NCBI GenBank assembly: GCA_028565635.1
Contig: JAOXYB010040139.1
Span: 1-13,146, forward strand
DNA: 13,146 bases
Source: Phoronis ovalis
Taxonomy: Eukaryota; Phoronida; Phoronidae
Reading direction: 5' to 3'
Within the stretch, counting starts at the first letter, position 1; each line of letters starts with the position of its first letter. Position numbers and translations under genes: made by a program. The notes beneath the pieces are model-generated. The model was not told the origin of the DNA, made no database searches, and saw only the letters and a program-made list of their open reading frames with translations. Below are positions 8,243 through 13,146 of the stretch, one piece after another.

Positions 8243-8615
8243 AAAATCATGCGTAACATGAACTTTACTAAGGGACACTTCCAAAGAGTAACGAGAAGCA
8301 TGCTACTGAAAAGCAAACTAATCGGTTATACCAAACAAGTCATAAATAATAGTTTGAAATTTCATGAGGAAAAACATAGTCACAAACATATTTACACTTC
8401 GTAAACGTTGTGGAAAAGAAACTTCCAGCTCAAACAATGTAGTATTTTGGTAATGTTTTACATGGCACATAGAAAAACTGTGATAATCATCATACAGTGG
8501 TTCTCCATGTTTCGTATGTTTTGCCATTGTCCCTGGTGCATCAAGCTCTTCTAACTACCCTCCTAATGATTTCGGGCGACATCTAGTGAGAATATTTGTT
8601 TTCAATGCTAGATAT

Positions 8616-8805
8616 CCCTCCAAACTTTTTGAACATTTTTCATAAAAAAGTGAACATTTGAAAATTTCAAAATACCACATTCTACACTAGGTGGTGTCGC
8701 TGTTTTCACTTTTACTCAGGTACCTTGGTGGAAAATTTTGATTATTTATACATTATGAGATCAATAGTAATAAACTTGCCATGTCAGCACAAAACACCTG
8801 GGAAC
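8616..8805 (-). repeat. Right arm of the foldback element
   Basis: Reverse-complement copy of the left arm; contains CACTAGGTGG at 8685-8694, a CTCF-core-like word. Confidence 0.75.
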
Positions 8806-9115
8806 TGGGCTACAGACATACATTGGAATTCGCGGTAGGTAAGGCTACAAATGTAGAAATAATAGTTGCTTCAAATGTTATCAAGTTTAATTCAGCGAAT
8901 TTAAAACTATTACAGCAGAAACAGATCACAGAAACAGGACTAAAAAACGCGCGATAAAACGGAGATTCTTAGAAATGTCGAGTTGTTCGATATGTTTTTG
9001 ACCATGTGGCCACGAAACCCAATCACAGATATATACGTCTTCGCACAGTCAGGGCATGTATATATATATAGCACCAGCCGTTTTCGATTTTTTAGCAGGT
9101 TGTTGAGAAGAGCTT
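8806..9115. other. Region downstream of the acidic exon
   Basis: No further coding signal seen. On the minus strand it would be the 3' UTR of the acidic exon, and an ATTAAA lies at 8886-8891. A TA dinucleotide run is at about 9058-9070. Confidence 0.35.
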
Positions 9116-9337
9116 TTAATTATAATTTTCTTTTCCACTCGTCATTCCCATCATGGCAGTAATTTTTGAATTTGAAGTCGGGTCAGTTACATCGAAATTG
9201 TCGTCCAAAATCAAGTCACTCTCCCCAGAAAAGTCGTGGTCATTAATTTCATAGCCGTCGTCGTAATCCGTCCACTCGTCAAGCACTTCGTCCAAGTCTA
9301 GGTCGTCCCAATTGATGAAATCGTTGTCCTTTTTTTG
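9116..9337 (-). CDS. Acidic C-terminal exon of an unrecognised gene
   Basis: The minus strand is open for 73 codons from 9337 to a TAA at 9116-9118. It has no ATG near its start, so it is best read as a terminal exon after the AG at 9338-9339 (ATATTTAAG, weak pyrimidine tract); an in-frame stop lies shortly upstream. The product is strikingly acidic: Q-K-K-D-N-D-F-I-N-W-D-D-L-D-L-D-E-V-L at the start, W-T-D-Y-D-D-G-Y in the middle, and D-N-F-D-V-T-D-P later, with hydrophobic residues spaced among Asp as in acidic activation or binding segments. It ends G-K-E-N-Y-N. Codon use is ordered, with GAC strongly used for Asp, and GC is well above the flanks; both suggest real coding. I do not recognise the protein. 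Upstream exons would lie past the tandem array, or this could be a piece of a transposon gene. Confidence 0.5.
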   Translation of the reverse strand, partial: QKKDNDFINWDDLDLDEVLDEWTDYDDGYEINDHDFSGESDLILDDNFDVTDPTSNSKITAMMGMTSGKENYN

Positions 9338-9504
9338 CTTAAATATTTAAGATATTGTCATACCCCTGCGTAAAAATAGCGTACATGGATAGCCAACTAC
9401 AAACTTCAGTTATTTATAATTAGCGCTAATCCCTTAATTTGTTTACCCGAGGGTGGATTAGTTATAAGGAAAATGCCGAGTTTCCAATCTCTCTTAGTTA
9501 TTAC

Positions 9505-10765
9505 CAGGTCAAATGCCCGTACGAATCTTCGACATTTTTGCCGTGCTTAACTTTTTTTGTCTCATAATAACTGTTTCATTTCTTGTCCTATCAGCTTCAT
9601 ATTCATTACAAAATATGTAGAGGCTATATATAATATTGATCTGGATTATTTCCAATATAGCCGACTGATGGCCATGTTGTATCTCGTAATAACAGCTTCA
9701 GTTTTTATCCGATCAGCTTCATGTTCAGCATAGAGTAAGTTCTCGTCCCAGTATAAGCTTTGTATAATTTGGACATGGATTACTTCTAATATGGCCGACT
9801 GGTGCCCATATTTGTTGTCGAGAGGGCATGTCGCGTTGCGTCTGTAGCCGCAAAGACGAAGCCCTGCCTGGACTATTCAAAGGTGGTTCTAAGAAGGCCA
9901 TGGGTTGTTGGGAGTAATAGGCTAGGGGACATTTTAAAATTACCGTGACAAGTATATGTCAATTGGCGGTACGAATCTTCGACATTTTTTGCTGTGCAAT
10001 TAGTTTCTTTGTCTGGCAAGAACTACGTCTGTTTTTATTCAATCTGCTTCATGCATATTCTGTACAGGGTAAATACAGGTCAAGTCAAAGTACAGGTTGG
10101 TTATAATTTTGACCTGGATATCTTCCCAAGATTGGTAGCCATGTTGGTTCTCGAGATTGTTCGACGTCGTAAAAACAGCTTTACTTTTTATCCGATCAGC
10201 TTCATGTTCGGTACAGAGTAAATGCAGATCACGGACAGGCTATATATAATTTTGACCCGGATTACTTCCAATATGGCCATATTTTTCCCGAGAGGGCACG
10301 TTAGGTTGCGCCTGTAGCCGCAAAGACGAATCGCTGCTTGGTCGATTCAAAGGCGGTTCTAATTAAGAATTAGGCCATTTGTTGGTGGGTGTAATAAGCT
10401 AGGTGAATTTTAAAATGACTTTGGCAAGCAGGTTAAATGCCGGTAGGAATCTGACATTGCTTGCTGAGGGTTACAGTTTTTTGTCTGGCAACAACTGTTT
10501 CAGTTTTGTTCAATCAGCTTCATATTCGTTACAGAGTAAATATAGGTCACAATACAGGTTGGTTATAACTTTGACCTGGCTTTACTTCTCAAGATGGCCG
10601 ACTGGCGGCCATGTTGGTTCTCGAGATTGTATGTTATAATAAAAGCTTTAATTTTTATCCGATCAGCTTTATATTCTGTGCATACTAAGCACAGGGCACA
10701 GTACAGGCTAAGTGTAATTTTTACCCAGATTATCACCAATGTGGCTGACTGGTTATGAGGAGACA
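9505..10765. repeat. Higher-order tandem array (~470-bp unit, ~2.7 copies)
   Basis: Three diverged copies start near 9505, 9955 and 10430. Each contains two related sub-copies marked by the word TCAGCTTCAT or a variant: the first-type at 9591, about 10043 and 10514, the second-type at 9713, 10196 and 10663. Same-type copies are 450-483 bases apart. Each sub-copy continues with an AGAGTAAAT-like word, a TTTTGACCTGGAT-like word and a GATGGCCGACTGG-like word. The links between pairs share CGAGAGGGCAYGT and TGTAGCCGCAAAGACGAA (units 1 and 2). The third unit is truncated. Short open frames on either strand here have no gene-like features. Confidence 0.8.
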
Positions 10766-11631
10766 TCTAAGTCTGAGTACGGTATTAAAAAGGTTTGATT
10801 TTTCGAAAGGTTAACCTGATCATGAGGTTTGTTGTAAGGTATTAAGTTACATAGACATTGTGAATATTAATGTATCTTTCACGTGCTTATGTAATCAGCA
10901 CATGACCCATTTGTTTAATAGATCACACTAATCTATCGAACTAGATATTCGGTGATTGTCTATAATTTACTTCGAGAGTGTCCCCCACCTTAGAATGTTT
11001 CAAGAGGTTTTGTATATATAGAAACAGAGATTTGGAAATGCGTTATGGTTGGTGAGATCACTATATATATATCAGTCTTCAAGATATAGAAAAAAACAGC
11101 TTATCAAAAAACTAACATGGCAGCCGGTTGGCAATATTAATTGCAAGCAATCCAATTCAAGCTATGTTTTGGCCTATATTTATATGGTAACAATTGTGCT
11201 GACTGGAAATGGTCTCTCTATGATCTATCAGAATTTTCAAGATATGGATAAAAAAACAGCTTAGACAAAAACATGGTGCAATTGTCTTCATGTGAGTGAT
11301 ATTTGATCCTTTGGATATCATTTTGCCTTCTTGAACCGGCTCACAGTGACTTTGACTTCAAGATTATATCCAGCCTTATGGTTGTGGTTCAATTATAATG
11401 AAATGCCAAAAAAATAAAAACATCTGACAATTCTTGATTTTGAAAGATAACAGTTAACTGTTAGCACACAGCGAAAAAGGTGACAAAAAAGTTTGAAGTT
11501 CTTTACTTAAAAATAATGTTGGCTTTGCTACCCATATTTAAAAACATTATGTTAAAAGGTGAATTTTATCCCACATTGGCATTACTTCATATATTATTAG
11601 CGGTTAAGACAAGTATTCATGAGTCGTAGTT
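10766..11631. other. Intergenic region between the array and the kinase gene
   Basis: No gene supported. It contains a diverged direct repeat (11071-11120 and 11227-11275) built around TCAAGATAT..AAAAAACAGCTTA, possibly distant relatives of the neighbouring array units. Confidence 0.45.
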
Positions 11632-11637
11632 TTTATT
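11632..11637 (-). terminator. Poly(A) signal of the kinase gene
   Basis: AATAAA on the minus strand about 175 bases after the kinase stop codon, giving a short 3' UTR. Confidence 0.55.
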
Positions 11638-11810
11638 ATACTTTCAAAGTCTGACGAGTTATTCTTACGTGTTGCAGTTCACTAAGCACAGCAAAAATAT
11701 ACTGCCCACTATTAGCGCCGGAGAGTACTCCCACAGGATTAGGGCCAGACATTCCTTACAGGATAACAATGTACATGTCATACCGGGCGTGCTTGGTCAG
11801 TGTTATTATT

Positions 11811-12111
11811 TTAACCAACACGATCCAGATCAAGATCTCTGTCTGGGACTTCGTAATTGCTTATAGTAACATCATCATGATCCACTTGTGGAAGCATGTA
11901 TATATCTTCTGTGATGACGTCACCATGATAATCAAATGCCACAGTTGGGTGCACGTTGATGACAGAATTATCATAACCAGAATCGTCGCCATCACCAAGA
12001 TGGAGATAATTAAGCTGTGCGCTAAGAAGTCTGTCAATGTTATCTACAATTTGTTTGAAGGTTGGTCGGTCTGTAGAGACGGTGTGCCAACAACTCTGCA
12101 TCATTTCATAA
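11811..12111 (-). CDS. Receptor tyrosine kinase, last exon (kinase subdomain XI and tail)
   Basis: This minus-strand exon follows a good acceptor (TTATCTCTTACAG) and enters in phase 2, completing the Ile codon begun by the exon at 12355. It encodes Y-E-M-M-Q-S-C-W-H-T-V-S-T-D-R-P-T-F-K-Q, the conserved CW...RPTF block of protein kinase subdomain XI, then I-V-D-N-I-D-R-L-L and N-Y-L-H-L. The last two resemble the D-L-D-R-I..Y-L-D-L end of FGF-receptor kinases, so I place it nearest the FGFR/VEGFR class. The tail of about 65 residues is acidic and carries several tyrosines, including G-Y-D-N-S, I-Y-M-L-P and N-Y-E-V-P; the last two fit the YxxP docking pattern of Crk/Nck-type SH2 domains. It ends D-R-V-G and TAA (11811-11813). 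The protein would be a membrane receptor signalling from the cytosolic side; the exact ligand class is not visible. Confidence 0.88.
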
Positions 12112-12354
12112 CTGTAAGAGATAAAGTAGGTTAAGTACTGTAAAAAATTAATATTTCCAGGTTATATATATAGTATATGCTTGTTTATTTCAGAGCTTAC
12201 CAAAATTACCAAAATAATTTAAAATTAATACTATTTGACTGACCTATGAGCTATAAGTAAAATTTCTACTTAAAGACTTGGGACAGACATTAAGCAACAT
12301 AGTATATGAAAAAGTTGTTTTCAATCAAGTTATTCTTCCTGCCCGGTTACTCAC
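12112..12354 (-). other. Intron between the last two kinase exons
   Basis: A 243-base phase-2 intron with donor GTGAGT (12349-12354) and acceptor TCTCTTACAG. Nothing else is seen inside. Confidence 0.8.
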
Positions 12355-12491
12355 ATTTCATTTGGACAGATCCCTGGCTGATCTAATCTATTTCCGGATT
12401 GCAAGTATTCCAGCATATCAGAATTCACCAGATTCGGATATGGTCTAGTCGCCAGAGTCAAAATTTCCCACAGAGTCACTCCATACGCCCA
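12355..12491 (-). CDS. Receptor tyrosine kinase, penultimate exon (kinase subdomains IX-X)
   Basis: A 137-base minus-strand exon, open throughout in one frame: 45 codons plus two bases. It begins W-A-Y-G-V-T-L-W-E-I-L-T, the conserved segment that follows the S-D-V of tyrosine kinase subdomain IX, then R-P-Y-P-N, then D-M-L-E-Y-L-Q-S-G-N-R-L and P-G-I-C-P-N-E-I of subdomain X. The pattern is tyrosine-kinase rather than serine/threonine type. The acceptor is a pyrimidine-rich tract ending CTTCTAG (12492-12494) and entry is in phase 0. The donor GTGAGT gives a phase-2 end that matches the last exon exactly, reading C-P-N-E-I-Y-E-M-M across the junction. Upstream exons with the ATP-binding loop, HRD and DFG motifs, transmembrane segment and ectodomain are not found in 12492-13146 and must lie to the right. 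Confidence 0.9.
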
Positions 12492-13146
12492 CTAGAAGTG
12501 CAAAGGAAATGGAACTGAATTATTTCAGTAAACTATTCCTTCTATAAAATTGGAAAATATAACTGTTCTAGAAAACGGTGGAAACCCCCTTGTATCCTCA
12601 CCTGGATTCTGAGGGAAGAGTATTTATGCGTTTTAGAAAATGGAGTATGATACACTGCCAATGCTGAAGCACCAACAACATTGATGAACAGAAAATATTG
12701 TTCAGTACATCGAAAAACGTAACTGAACAAACTTAAAAAGGTAGACATGTATGACGGACATTCATCTACAGACTGTAATGCTAAATCATTGTCGCCTTAT
12801 ATTAACTATATCTATGCAAGAAGAGAGACTACATTCATCTACAAACTGTAATGCGAAATCATTGTCGCCTTATATTAACTATATATATGCAAGAAGAGAG
12901 ACTACATTCATCTACAGACTGTAATGCGAAATCATTGTTGCCGTGTATTAAGTATAGGTCAAATGAATATTTACTTTAAATTCCGTTTGTAAGATTTGGC
13001 TGCGATTTTAGTGAACTAGTATTATTACTATGAGCCCACATAAATCACAATTTCTACACAATTTTCAAAACTTATATCTGAGAGCAGTGGAGAATGTGTG
13101 AAAACTGCGGTAAATGGTGCAGATTGACGGATCAGTGATATGTTTG
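12492..13146 (-). other. Partial upstream intron of the kinase gene
   Basis: No kinase exon can be recognised on the minus strand here; the catalytic-loop exon must lie beyond the window. Apart from a 73-bp tandem repeat the stretch is featureless. Confidence 0.6.
12759..12958. repeat. 73-bp tandem repeat, 2.7 copies
   Basis: Copies begin at 12759, 12832 and 12905, each opening CATTCATCTACARACTGTAA. The first two differ at only a few positions; the third is cut short at about 54 bases and more diverged at its end. Confidence 0.92.

Larger units (their letters stand above)
8021..8805. mobile_element. Foldback (long inverted repeat) element
   Basis: A left arm of about 8021-8242 and a right arm of about 8616-8805 are inverted copies of one another. 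Landmarks found in both are the runs GATCTCATAAT, ATAAAAGTGAAAA, GTGGTATTTTGAA and TTTTTTATGAAAAATGT. The right arm lacks some 25-30 bases present in the left near 8100-8135. The ~370-base spacer carries no recognised gene. This is a non-autonomous foldback-type transposon or an inverted duplication. If transcribed through, it would form long double-stranded RNA. Confidence 0.8.

Noticed and set aside
8318-8527. Minus-strand open frame in the foldback spacer
   Set aside because: No transposase or other motif seen; spacers of such elements are usually non-coding.
9994-10766. Several 67-78-codon frames inside the tandem array
   Set aside because: They follow the repeat units and are not kept open between copies, so they are not selected proteins.
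11769-12134. 121-codon plus-strand open frame
   Set aside because: It lies opposite the kinase exon, whose minus-strand frame has clear kinase motifs and matched splice sites.
1-13146. tRNA, rRNA, CRISPR or prokaryotic operon features
   Set aside because: No box A/B pair, rRNA-like block or regularly spaced identical repeats; split genes show the sequence is eukaryotic.

Overview
The window is eukaryotic nuclear DNA from an invertebrate animal. It is AT-rich, its genes are split by short introns with GT..AG ends, the coding pieces are receptor or secretory types, and non-autonomous transposon relics are dense. A lophotrochozoan, mollusc-like origin is my guess, from the style of the repeats (for example CGCG-containing AT-rich stretches near 2210-2240) and the mix of C-type lectin, receptor tyrosine kinase and small secreted cysteine-rich peptide. 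No sequence here proves the phylum. Most real exons lack their own ATG or are short, so they are easily missed by a simple open-frame scan.

Left part (1-1862, minus strand): the 5' end of a secreted C-type-lectin-like gene. A signal-peptide exon (1790-1862) joins in phase to an exon with the first half of a C-type lectin domain (828-988). The rest of the domain is not recognisable; a candidate next exon lies at 395-498, or the remainder is off the left edge.

Middle-left (1863-5787): mostly non-coding. It holds a 21-bp hairpin (2538-2586), a MITE-like element with ~87-bp terminal inverted repeats (3538-3962), and a very tentative two-exon micro-gene on the minus strand (4245-4577).

Centre (5788-7430, plus strand): a complete two-exon gene for a small, acidic, secreted peptide with ten cysteines after the signal peptide. 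It has a TATA box, a phase-0 intron and a poly(A) signal. The intron carries a 714-bp element bounded by TTAA and ~18-bp inverted repeats, and a 33-bp tandem duplication just before the acceptor.

Middle-right (7431-11631): a ~780-bp foldback element with arms of about 190-220 bp (8021-8805), an acidic terminal exon on the minus strand (9116-9337), and a diverged higher-order tandem array of ~470-bp units (9505-10765), each unit containing two related sub-copies.

Right part (11632-13146, minus strand): the last two exons of a receptor tyrosine kinase, most like the FGFR class, with a poly(A) signal. Its upstream exons lie beyond the right edge. A 73-bp tandem repeat sits in the intron upstream of these exons. 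The genes show no sign of operating together; the window reads as neighbouring, independent loci separated by transposon-derived sequence.
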